A program made the translations under genes and the position numbers. From assembly GCA_963790875.1 (NCBI GenBank), contig CAWBQT010000008.1, positions 186,001 through 250,000 on the forward strand: 64,000 bases of DNA. Reading direction: 5' to 3'. This DNA is from AP-15 sp963790875 (lineage in GTDB: Bacteria > Pseudomonadota > Alphaproteobacteria > ATCC43930 > CGMCC-115725). Within the stretch, counting starts at the first letter, position 1, and each line of letters opens with the position of its first letter. The notes under the pieces were generated by a model. That model did no database searches. It saw nothing but the letters and a program-made list of their open reading frames with translations, and had not been told where the DNA came from. This document shows positions 45,790 to 53,336 of this stretch, piece after piece.

Positions 45790-46002
45790 TCACCACGTCC
45801 CGCGCCGAAACCATTTCTGGGCCACGCCTTCTGCCTCGACCCGCTGTTTCTTCTGCACGATCCAGGCTTCCGCCGCGGCCTCGGTGGCAAACGGGCTGAC
45901 CGTCGTCGGATAGGTATTCGGGATCGTGACTTCGACGCCAAAACTCCCATTCGGCAGCGGGATTACCCGGTAGGTCGCTTCGGCGTGCGGGTGAATTCGC
46001 AT
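45790..46002 (-). CDS. small conserved-looking hypothetical protein
   Basis: 70 residues from ATG 46002 (MRIHPHAEATYRVIPLPNGS); a longer form from 46068 is possible. It reads as a single alpha/beta mini-domain with FGVEVTIPNTYPTTVSPFAT then EAAAEAWIVQKKQRVEAEG. No membrane or signal segment. I recognise no named family. It ends 28 bases from the response regulator stop (convergent). Confidence 0.5.
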   Translation of the reverse strand: MRIHPHAEATYRVIPLPNGSFGVEVTIPNTYPTTVSPFATEAAAEAWIVQKKQRVEAEGVAQKWFRRGTW

Positions 46003-46087
46003 CCCATTAATATGGGGTCGCGACAGCGAAACCAAAATCGCGACGGCTATCGATCGATGGTGTCGCAATCGCCGCTGCGCGGACGGC

Positions 46088-46275
46088 CCCCAATGAGCGC
46101 TGCGCAGGCGTCAGCACATCCGGGCGGCGTCCAACGAGCGCCGCGCAGGCGTCAAGATGTCCGGGCGGCGTCCAACGAGCGCTGCGCAGGCGTCAGGACA
46201 TCCGGGCGGCGTCCAACGAGCGCCGCGCAGGCGTCAGGACATCCGGGCGGCGTCCAACAGAGCGCCGCCCGGCAC
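46088..46275. repeat. 41-bp tandem repeat, about 4.5 copies
   Basis: A unit of the type GTCCAACGAGCGCCGCGCAG followed by GCGTCAGGACATCCGGGCGGC recurs with exact 41-base period: GTCCAAC starts at 46129, 46170, 46211 and 46252, with an eroded copy before. Units differ at a few sites (CTG/CCG, AAGATGT/AGGACAT). There are no unique spacers, so it is not CRISPR. It lies between two minus-strand genes. Confidence 0.9.
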
Positions 46276-46292
46276 CTGCGAGGGTAGTCGCA

Positions 46293-46985
46293 TTATTCCG
46301 CCGCGGCCCGCTGCGGCGCGATGAAGCGCGAGACCCACTTGTCGCGGCGCCTGAGGCCTTCGCGATACATCGCCTCGAACGCGTCCGGCGGGAAGGAATG
46401 CGTCGAAGCGCGGCTCATCAATGCTTCGGCCCAGGCCTTGAGCCGCGGGAAGTTCTCGATATGGCCGAGCTTCTTCACCCGGTCGAGGAAGAAATAGCGC
46501 TGCAGGAACGGCGCATAGGCGGCGTCGACCAGGGAATATTCGCTGCCGTTGAAGAACGGTCCGCTGCCCTGCTTTTCCAACGCCTTTTCGAGCCGCTCGA
46601 ACGGCGCCGGGATCTGTTCCGCCGCCTTGTCGTAATCGGCCTCGGTATCGGCATAGGCAGTCGCGGTCACGGTGCCGGCGAAGGTCGGCACATAATCGGT
46701 CCAGGCGCGGTTGATCGCCCGCTCAACGGGGTCCGTCGGATGCAACCGCGGGACGATCGTCTCGTCGAGGTATTCGTTGATCGCGTTCGATTCAAACAGC
46801 GACACGTTATCGTCGATGCGCAGAACCGGAACCTTCTTGTGCGGCGAGATCGCTAGGAACCAATCTGGCCGGTTGTCGGGTTCGATATGGCGGAGTTCGA
46901 ATTCGGTATTCTTTTCGCGCAGCACGATCGCCGAACGCTGCACCCAGGGGCAGGTCTTGAAGCTGACCAGCATATATTTCGGCAT
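46293..46985 (-). CDS. glutathione S-transferase family protein
   Basis: 230 residues from ATG 46985, with GGAGG seven bases upstream. The N-terminal thioredoxin fold has FKTCPWVQRSAIVLREKN with a Cys-Pro near the catalytic position, KKVPVLRIDDNVSLFESNAI (the GSH-binding ES pair), and a C-terminal helical domain with YSLVDAAYAPFLQRYFFLD. Probably cytoplasmic glutathione-dependent detoxification or reductase-like activity. The tandem repeat lies just past its 3' end. Confidence 0.9.
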   Translation of the reverse strand: MPKYMLVSFKTCPWVQRSAIVLREKNTEFELRHIEPDNRPDWFLAISPHKKVPVLRIDDNVSLFESNAINEYLDETIVPRLHPTDPVERAINRAWTDYVPTFAGTVTATAYADTEADYDKAAEQIPAPFERLEKALEKQGSGPFFNGSEYSLVDAAYAPFLQRYFFLDRVKKLGHIENFPRLKAWAEALMSRASTHSFPPDAFEAMYREGLRRRDKWVSRFIAPQRAAAE

Positions 46986-47115
46986 GGCGGCCTCCGTCGG
47001 TTCTTCTGGACGCCGCATGATCGCATGGCCGCGCCGCCCGGTTAAGCGCCAAACTGACCGTTGACGCGGCGCCCGCCTGGTAGTATTACTTTTTCGGGTA
47101 TGTAATGGACAGACG

Positions 47116-47370
47116 ATGGAATCCGCGCTGACGGCAAAAGGTCAGGCAACAATACCGAAGGCTATCCGGCAACACCTCGGAGTGAAGCCCGGCGACCGGA
47201 TCAAGTTTTTTGTCCATCCGGACGGCAGCGTGGTTTTGCTCCCGAAGCGGCCAGCAGCGGCGCTGCGCGGCATTGTCGAGGCTCGTGGGCGGCCGGTGAC
47301 CCTCGCCGAAATGAGCGAGGCTGCCGCCGAGGGTGCTGCGTTGCGCACGGCGCCTCGCCGGCGGCAATGA
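47116..47370 (+). CDS. AbrB/MazE-type antitoxin
   Basis: 84 residues. The swapped-hairpin AbrB domain is MESALTAKGQATIPKAIRQH, followed by LGVKPGDRIKFFVHPDGSVV. The C-terminal 30 residues are the flexible, toxin-binding tail. It overlaps the PIN toxin gene by four bases (ATGA), the usual antitoxin-first order. An imperfect inverted repeat just upstream (GTAGTATTAC / GTATGTAATG) may be the autoregulatory site. Confidence 0.88.
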   Translation: MESALTAKGQATIPKAIRQHLGVKPGDRIKFFVHPDGSVVLLPKRPAAALRGIVEARGRPVTLAEMSEAAAEGAALRTAPRRRQ

Positions 47371-47762
47371 TCGGGCTCGACACGAATGTCCTGGTCCGTT
47401 ATCTGGCGCAAGACGACCCGGTTCAGTCGCCGCAGGCGACGGAAATCTTCGAGCACCGGCTCGACGAACGGAACCCCGGTTTCCTCAGCGTCGTCGCCCT
47501 GGCGGAAGCAGCCTGGGTTCTCGAACGCGCCTATGGCCTCACCGATCGCGCGATCGCCGCGGCGATCGAGCAGGTGCTGCAAACCGATGTGCTCGTCGTC
47601 GAGAGCGAGCAGGAGGTTTTTACGGCGATGGTGGCTCTCAAAGAGGGCCGTGCTTCGTTTGCCGACGCGCTGATCGGCGCGCTCGGTGCGAAAGCGGGCT
47701 GTTCGGCGACCCTGACTTTCGACCAGAGGGCGCTGCGGCTCGCCGAATTTCAGCCGATTTAG
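47367..47762 (+). CDS. type II toxin, PIN-domain ribonuclease (VapC-like)
   Basis: 131 residues. The PIN acidic residues are Asp5 in GLDTNVLVRYL, Glu in VVALAEAAWVLER, Asp in ASFADALIGALGA and Asp in LTFDQRAL. VapC toxins cleave tRNA or rRNA when the antitoxin is degraded. It is coupled to the AbrB-type antitoxin by overlapping stop and start codons. The pair appears complete. Confidence 0.9.
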   Translation: MIGLDTNVLVRYLAQDDPVQSPQATEIFEHRLDERNPGFLSVVALAEAAWVLERAYGLTDRAIAAAIEQVLQTDVLVVESEQEVFTAMVALKEGRASFADALIGALGAKAGCSATLTFDQRALRLAEFQPI

Positions 47763-47811
47763 GCGCCGGGGCTCTTCGAACCGCCGAGGCGAAGCTCTGC
47801 CGGGGTGCGGG

Positions 47812-48960
47812 TCATACCGGGTTTCGCTCGATCAATTGGCGAGCGATGATTATGCGCTGCAATTCGTTGGTGCCTTCGCCGATCAACAGGAACGGCGCAT
47901 CGCGGTAGAGACGCTCGATCGTGAACTCCTTGGAATAGCCGTACCCGCCATGAATCCGCATCGCTTCGAGGCTGACCTCGACCGCGGTCTCGGAGGCGAA
48001 GAGCTTGGCCATCCCGGCCTCCATGTCGCAGCGTTCACCGTTGTCGTAGGCGCGCGCCGCGTCTTCGAGTAAGAGGCGCGCCGCGCGCACCCGGGTGGCC
48101 ATGTCGGCGAGCTTCAGCTGGATTGCCTGGTGCTGGGCGATCGGTTTGCCGAATGTCTTGCGCAACTGGGCATAGGCAACCGCCGCGTCGAGCGCCGCCT
48201 GGGCAATGCCGACGCCGCGCGCGGCTACGTTGATGCGGCCCAATTCCAGCCCGCCGAGCGCCTGCTGCAGGCCGCGGCCCTCGACTCCGCCGATCAGCCG
48301 GTCGGCGGGGACGCGGTAATCGCTGAAGATCAACTCGGCCGTGTCGATGCCCTTGTAGCCCAATTTTTCGAGCTTGCGGCCGACCGCGAAGCCCGGTCCC
48401 TTCTCGGCGAGAAAGAGGCTCATGCCGCGATGGCGCGGCTCGGCCGCCGGATCGGTTTTGACGAGCAGCGCAAAGATCTGGCCATGGATGCCGTTCGAGA
48501 TCCAGGTCTTGGTGCCGTTCACCACGTAATCGGTGCCGTCGCACCGCGCCGCGGTGCGGATCGCTTGCAGATCGGTGCCGCAGTCGGGCTCGGTCAGCGC
48601 GAGACCGCCGCGAATTTCGCCGGTGGCGAAGCGCGGCAGCCAGGTTGCCTTCTGCGCTGCGGTGCCGAAACGCTCGACTGCGGCGGCCATGATCAGGTGC
48701 GAGTTGAAGATGCCGGCTAACGACATCCAGACGGTCGAGACCTTCTCGACGATCTTGGCATAGGTGCCGGCGCCGAGGCCGAGGCCGCCGTAATCGGCCG
48801 AGATCGTCGCGCCAAACAGGCCGAGCGCCTGCATCTCGGCGACGATCGCCGCCGGCCAGACGTCGTCGTGCTCGAGCGCGTGCACCTGGGGTTTGACCGC
48901 GCGCTCGAGGAAGCGGTCGAGGCTGTCGAGGATCAGCGCGTCGGCATCGGCGTCGTTCAT
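47812..48960 (-). CDS. acyl-CoA dehydrogenase
   Basis: 382 residues from ATG 48960; longer upstream reading is non-coding. The flavin-binding pattern ALTEPDCGTDLQAIRTAA, then NGTKTWISNGIHGQIFALLV, the RKTFGKPIAQHQAIQLKLAD segment and the C-terminal GGYGYSKEFTIERLYRDA with IGEGTNELQRIIIAR, whose Glu occupies the catalytic-base position. It dehydrogenates an acyl-CoA at alpha-beta and passes electrons to ETF. Chain length or branching preference cannot be read. Confidence 0.93.
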   Translation of the reverse strand: MNDADADALILDSLDRFLERAVKPQVHALEHDDVWPAAIVAEMQALGLFGATISADYGGLGLGAGTYAKIVEKVSTVWMSLAGIFNSHLIMAAAVERFGTAAQKATWLPRFATGEIRGGLALTEPDCGTDLQAIRTAARCDGTDYVVNGTKTWISNGIHGQIFALLVKTDPAAEPRHRGMSLFLAEKGPGFAVGRKLEKLGYKGIDTAELIFSDYRVPADRLIGGVEGRGLQQALGGLELGRINVAARGVGIAQAALDAAVAYAQLRKTFGKPIAQHQAIQLKLADMATRVRAARLLLEDAARAYDNGERCDMEAGMAKLFASETAVEVSLEAMRIHGGYGYSKEFTIERLYRDAPFLLIGEGTNELQRIIIARQLIERNPV

Positions 48961-48993
48961 CGGCAAACTCTGTTCCCGACCGCTGACAAGCGT

Positions 48994-49076
48994 CAAGCGG
49001 GCGTGGCGCTCGCCCGTGCCTGCGCGCGCCGGCGCCGCTCGCGAAAGGCGATGAATAGGCCGGAGACGATGATGAT
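48994..49076 (-). repeat. duplicate of DMT transporter 3' end
   Basis: The minus strand encodes IIVSGLFIAFRERRRRAQAR then ASATPA and stop. It is about 90 percent identical by eye to the last 80 or so bases of the EamA remnant at 56.03-56.11 kb, in the same orientation. A further 27-base identity (from GGCGATGATGATGCCGG) occurs around 49345. The rest of the gap to 49463 shows no gene. Confidence 0.65.
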
Positions 49077-49463
49077 CTCGGATGTCGCCGGCACCATGGC
49101 GGCCAATGGCTCGGGCCTGCATTGCCCGACGTTGCGCAACATAGTCCTCGCCTGGGTTTTGACTTACCGGCGGCGATGATGCTGTCCGACCTCCTCTACC
49201 TCCTGTTTCTGCATCGCTTCCGAACAGGGGTGAGAGATGCGGGCAAGCCATGTCAAGCTGCGCGCCGTCGTGATCGTCCGACCGAAACAGATTTTGCCAA
49301 TGCAGTCAACTACTTGACCGAGGATGATGTCAGCGCCTTGGGTGGCGATGATGATGCCGGCGCCGATCCACTCACCCTCGATCTTCACGGCGGTCCCCTT
49401 GTTAAGCGGACGCACGGAGAAGTAGCGTGTTCCTCGTTGATTGGGGTCATAAGAGACTACGCT

Positions 49464-49503
49464 TTTTCGCAGACTGAGCTGCGAAAAGTGGCCCCTGCGG
49501 GGC
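49464..49503. other. paired hairpins at left end of unclassified element
   Basis: TTTTCGCAG-ACTGAG-CTGCGAAAA (49464-49487) is followed directly by GCCCC-TGC-GGGGC (49491-49503), 40 bases before the element's ATG. They could be element ends, or a leader attenuator. Confidence 0.55.
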
Positions 49504-49542
49504 AGTTTGGGGCGGTCGGCGGGGTGGTTGTACCCTGCCGGC

Positions 49543-51172
49543 ATGACCGATCGACTGAGCACTCTCTACCAGGATCTGCTGAGCGGCAGCTACGATTGCG
49601 TGGATCGCATCGTCCTGAACGCCTACTTCCGGATGGGGCATGATCCCGGCGGGTTCCGCGTCTGGTGGCGGGCTTTGACCGGGTCCGACGAGACGTTGGA
49701 GAACACCTACCTGATGCGGATGGCCGGCCGCTTCAGCCGTCGGGTTCGCGGCTATGCCAAGGCGCACGGCATTCCAGTGATCGATTGGGCCGCAGGCCAG
49801 CGCAAGCACGACCCTGCCGAAGAATATTTGGCCAAGACGACGGTCACCCAAGGCTTGTTTCTGGTCCTGGTTGGTCGCGCCCAGGCACCGGTGTGGGATG
49901 TGAGCGCCAAGCATCACATCGAACGAAAAAAGCCGATGCCCTACGTCAACCACTATTCGTTCCACATCCTCGACCCCGACTGGGGCCATCTAACCATCAA
50001 GATCAGCGGACATCCGCCGTTCCCTGCTCAGGTGATATTGAACGGCCACGAATACGTCGCCTGCCAGGCGCGCAAGGCGGGCCTCGGCTTTACCAAGGAC
50101 GGGAACTGCTTTACGAGCATCTCCGACGCCGCAGGCTTGGCAAAGATCGCAGACACCTTGTCCGAGCCCCGGGCTATAGGGCGATTGAGCCAGGTCTGCG
50201 AGCGTTGGATTTACACCTGTCTGTGCTTGCGTTCGACCTCGACGAGCAGAAGCGCCGCGGCTTTCGCTATCAGTACTCCAGCTATCAGATCGAATACAGT
50301 CGCAATCTGGTCTTCCAGGTGGGCGGGCATCTCGACCAGGTGTTTCAGGCCTTGATCGACCGCAGCCGCGCCCCATTGGACCTGAAGACCGTCAGGACGA
50401 TCCTAGGATACCGGCATCGTCCGAGATATCGCCGAACCCAGCGATCGGCCGAGTGGGAAGTCAGCGTCGAGAAACCTACCTATGATCTGACGATCTTCAA
50501 GCTGCGCTGCGGCAAGCTGACCCTCAAGATCTATAGCAAAGGCGAACGCGTCCTTCGCATCGAGGCCGTAGCCCATAATACGCAGGAGCTCAACTGCGGT
50601 CGCTCCCTGGAGAAGTTTCCGGAGGTAGTGTCCCGACTGAAGGACGTGCTCGAGAGATTTGCCGATGCGAGGAGCTGCATCGATCAATGCTTCATCGCCG
50701 ACGATCTTCTCGAACAACTTCCTGCCGCCTCGCGGTTCGGCAACACCATCGTCGGCGGCATCGATCTCAACAAGCCACGCATGCGCGCTTCGTCGAAGCG
50801 GGGATCGCCTTGTCGCCCTCACCCAACGGCTTCACTGCCTCCGATGTCGCCACTCGGGTGTGCGCCCTTGGCGATGGCCGGCACCCACAGTACGGTCCCC
50901 GACACGCCGCCTATGATCTGAAAAAGCTCCGTGGCAAACACATCGTTTACCGCATCGGCTGCACGCGTCGCTACGAACCGCTCGCCAGCAGTCTCCGAGC
51001 GATGACTGCGCTCGTCGTTCTCCGCAACAAGGCGATCAAACCTCTCCCCGCCGCCGCCCAGCCCCTTCATCCAAAGCGCGGCGCCCACAATCCCAAACCG
51101 ATCGATGCCCACAATGACGCCCTGCAACTTGCCATGCAGGGCATCTTCCACGAGTTCGGCATCGCGGTTTGA
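49543..51172 (+). pseudogene. large uncharacterised protein, twice frameshifted, possible single-gene mobile element
   Basis: From ATG 49543 (MTDRLSTLYQDLLSGSYDCV) the first frame runs to ERWIYTCLC near 50215. The second continues LAFDLDEQKRRGFRYQYSSY to GGIDLNKPRMR near 50790, and the third goes on FVEAGIALSPSPNGFTASDV to FHEFGIAV at 51172. Joined length is about 543 residues. I recognise the sequence style (VNHYSFHILDPDWGHLTIKI, PFPAQVILNGHEYVA, ACQARKAGLGFTKDGNCFT) as one widespread uncharacterised family but cannot name it or assign a function; no DDE, HUH or serine-recombinase motif is evident. The C-terminal quarter (AAYDLKKLRGKHIVYRIG) resembles a winged helix. Confidence 0.6.
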
Positions 51173-51173
51173 T

Positions 51174-51206
51174 CGACAAGAATTTTGTCGGGCTTCGCCC
51201 CGAAGC
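51174..51206. terminator. paired hairpins at right end of element / convergent terminator
   Basis: CGACAA-GAATT-TTGTCG (51174-51190) overlaps GCTTCG-CCC-CGAAGC (51192-51206) in the 36-base gap between the element's stop and the stop of the minus-strand eqolisin-like gene. Probably a bidirectional terminator or element end. Confidence 0.6.
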
Positions 51207-51208
51207 GC

Positions 51209-52333
51209 CTAGCGGAAGCCTCCATAGCGCAAATGGACGGAGGTGTCGTCCAGTTTCCACGGCATCGAGATGAACGCGGTGCGCCCCGGATCGAGGAGCA
51301 CATCGAACATGCGGATCCGGCGCGCCGCCTGCAGCTCCCGCGGCAGCCCCCCAGGCAGAGACGAGATGTCGACGCTCTCGCCCTCGACTGCCCCGCAAAA
51401 GTCGAACGCGGTGTCTCTATAATCGGGAAAGTTGTAGAGCTGCGGCTGCCCGTAGGCATTCGTCTGGCCCGGGACGGCGGGGCGCTCGAGAATCCACTCC
51501 GCGGTGGCCCCGGCAATGTCCGGCGTGCCAGTACGGGTGACCCCGGGCGGCATCGGTACCGCCGGCGGCGCGGTCGCCTGCACCGCCATGCAAGTCTTCT
51601 GGTCGAGATCGACCATGACGAAGATCACGGTCTGGGGATCTACGGCCGTCAGGACGCACAGCACCTGATCGCCCGGCGCGACGGCGAGGTTGAGCGGCGT
51701 TGGCACGGGGTTCATGAGCCCGCGCGCCCACCACTGTGTCCATGCCCCGGCGGCGGTGGTTCCGTCCGCCTGCAGCACCGAGACGGTGCCAATCTGCGGC
51801 AGTGATGAATTGAAATAAAGCCGCTGCCCATCGAGACCGATCCAGTTGGCGCAGCGATAGCCGACCCCGGCTGGCCCCCGGAACTCCGGCGGCGGCAACT
51901 TGAGATTGCTCGGGATCGCCCAGGCGCCCCAAATCTGCAGGAACTGCCGGTCCCGGTTAGCCGTAATATAGGCCCCCGACCAGTTCGGGCTGGTCTCGAA
52001 CCTCGTCAGTGCGACGGGCAGTTCGTCGGCTTGCCTGAACTGCAGACGATAGGTAGGCTTCGTGATCTGCTCTATCACCCGGGGAGTGAAGCGAAACTCC
52101 TCAAGCGTCAGCTTCGCGCCGAAGCCGCGGTCCCAGATCCCGCGCAGCAGCGGCTGCGTCGCGGGGTCCGGCTTCGGCGGCAGCCCGTATGTCTTGAGCT
52201 GCACCCTGCTTGCGGAGACGGGATCGAACGGCCCGCTCGGAACCGGGAACCCATGGAAGCGCTTTTCCAGCTCCTTGACGACGGCGTCGGGATCATCCCC
52301 GGCCGGCGCCGGGCCGACAGGCGCGCGGTCCAT
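51209..52333 (-). CDS. eqolisin-like (peptidase G1 fold) protein
   Basis: 374 residues from ATG 52333, which overlaps the haloperoxidase stop as TGATG, so translation is coupled. The second half has the G1 peptidase order: NWSGAYITANRDRQFLQIWG, ANWIGLDGQRLYFNSSL, LPQIGT with a candidate catalytic Gln, WTQWWARG, GDQVLCVLTAV, and AEWILERP with a candidate Glu (residue 279 or 283). G1 glutamic peptidases use a Gln/Glu dyad at acid pH and are mostly fungal. No signal peptide is visible. The first 150 residues are unassigned. Peptidase activity is inferred; a lectin-like role is the alternative. Confidence 0.6.
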   Translation of the reverse strand: MDRAPVGPAPAGDDPDAVVKELEKRFHGFPVPSGPFDPVSASRVQLKTYGLPPKPDPATQPLLRGIWDRGFGAKLTLEEFRFTPRVIEQITKPTYRLQFRQADELPVALTRFETSPNWSGAYITANRDRQFLQIWGAWAIPSNLKLPPPEFRGPAGVGYRCANWIGLDGQRLYFNSSLPQIGTVSVLQADGTTAAGAWTQWWARGLMNPVPTPLNLAVAPGDQVLCVLTAVDPQTVIFVMVDLDQKTCMAVQATAPPAVPMPPGVTRTGTPDIAGATAEWILERPAVPGQTNAYGQPQLYNFPDYRDTAFDFCGAVEGESVDISSLPGGLPRELQAARRIRMFDVLLDPGRTAFISMPWKLDDTSVHLRYGGFR

Positions 52334-53286
52334 CACCATTCCCCCCCGGCGGCGGCAACCGCCTGCTGGTAGTGCGTTTGGCCCGCGCCCGCGAGAAGGG
52401 AATGACTCCAATACGCGAACGCCTTGCCGGCCGCCGTATCGCTCGCGTAGTGCAATCCGGCGATCTCGCGGTTGCGGGCAATGCAGTCGGCGAGCGTCCA
52501 CAAATCGTCGAACATCGTGCCGGCCAACACGTCGGCCATGCACAGGGCCATCAGATGCGCTTGCGTCGAGTGGCCGCTCGGGAAGGATGCATGCCCCGGT
52601 ACCTCGATCGGCGGCAGCAGCGCCGGGCAGAGCTGCGACGGCCGCGGTCGCCGGTACAGGTTCTTGAAGTACATCGCGACGAACGTGCCGACGAGGCTCG
52701 CGATGCTCAGCACTTTCATGGTGGCCGGATAGGCGCTCGGCGACGCCGTCATCATGTTCAGGAAATAGCTGATGAATTCGTCGCTCTGCGACAGGATCTC
52801 GGCCAAGGCGTCGGCCCGCTCGTCCGACGCAGCGGTCACGAGATTGCTGATTTCGGTCTGCACGTCCGGCGACGCATTGAGGACGGTCCAGTTGACCGCA
52901 GGCGGAGGAGGCGGAGGTACGGCTGCACCTCCCAGGCTCGGCCAGAACCAAGGGGATGTCGCGGCGGGGAAGCCGGGCGGCGGGTTCGTCGGGTTGATGC
53001 CTTGCCAGCCGGTCGCCGCGAACTCGTTCAGGGCAAGCCATGAATACCATTCGGCGGACCAGTTGCGGTCGGGAAAGTGCGGGACGTTGATGATCGGCAG
53101 TTGGCCGATCGGCTTGGGCTGTGGGGGCACTACGAGGGTGGGGCTGGTGTCGATCTCGGTGACGAGGGGCAGGTTCACCCGGTCGGCGAAGAACCATCCC
53201 GCGCTGGTGCTCGTGGAGTTGCCGGCGCCACCGATATTGGCGGCGTTCCCGTCATTGCCATCGTTGCCGTCAAAGCTCGCGCCCAT
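52333..53286 (-). CDS. vanadium-dependent haloperoxidase / PAP2-superfamily protein
   Basis: 317 residues. The PAP2/haloperoxidase signature is complete: KNLYRRPRP (about residue 207), SFPSGHSTQAH (about 235) and ARNREIAGLHYASD (about 271), giving Lys, Arg, Ser, His, Arg and His phosphate/vanadate ligands. The N-terminus is low complexity (GNDGNDGNAANIGG), and a PPPPPPP stretch lies near residue 125. No signal peptide or membrane helices are clear, favouring soluble haloperoxidase or acid phosphatase over a membrane PAP2. It lies 50 bases after the cyclase gene and is coupled to the eqolisin-like gene. Confidence 0.8.
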   Translation of the reverse strand: MGASFDGNDGNDGNAANIGGAGNSTSTSAGWFFADRVNLPLVTEIDTSPTLVVPPQPKPIGQLPIINVPHFPDRNWSAEWYSWLALNEFAATGWQGINPTNPPPGFPAATSPWFWPSLGGAAVPPPPPPAVNWTVLNASPDVQTEISNLVTAASDERADALAEILSQSDEFISYFLNMMTASPSAYPATMKVLSIASLVGTFVAMYFKNLYRRPRPSQLCPALLPPIEVPGHASFPSGHSTQAHLMALCMADVLAGTMFDDLWTLADCIARNREIAGLHYASDTAAGKAFAYWSHSLLAGAGQTHYQQAVAAAGGEW

Positions 53287-53336
53287 GCTCTGCTTCTCCT
53301 GATCGATTACGCGAAAGGGCGTGAGCGGGAGCGCCG

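Noticed and set aside
46088..46275. Possible CRISPR array
   Set aside because: The 41-base units are contiguous with no unique spacers, and no cas genes are present.
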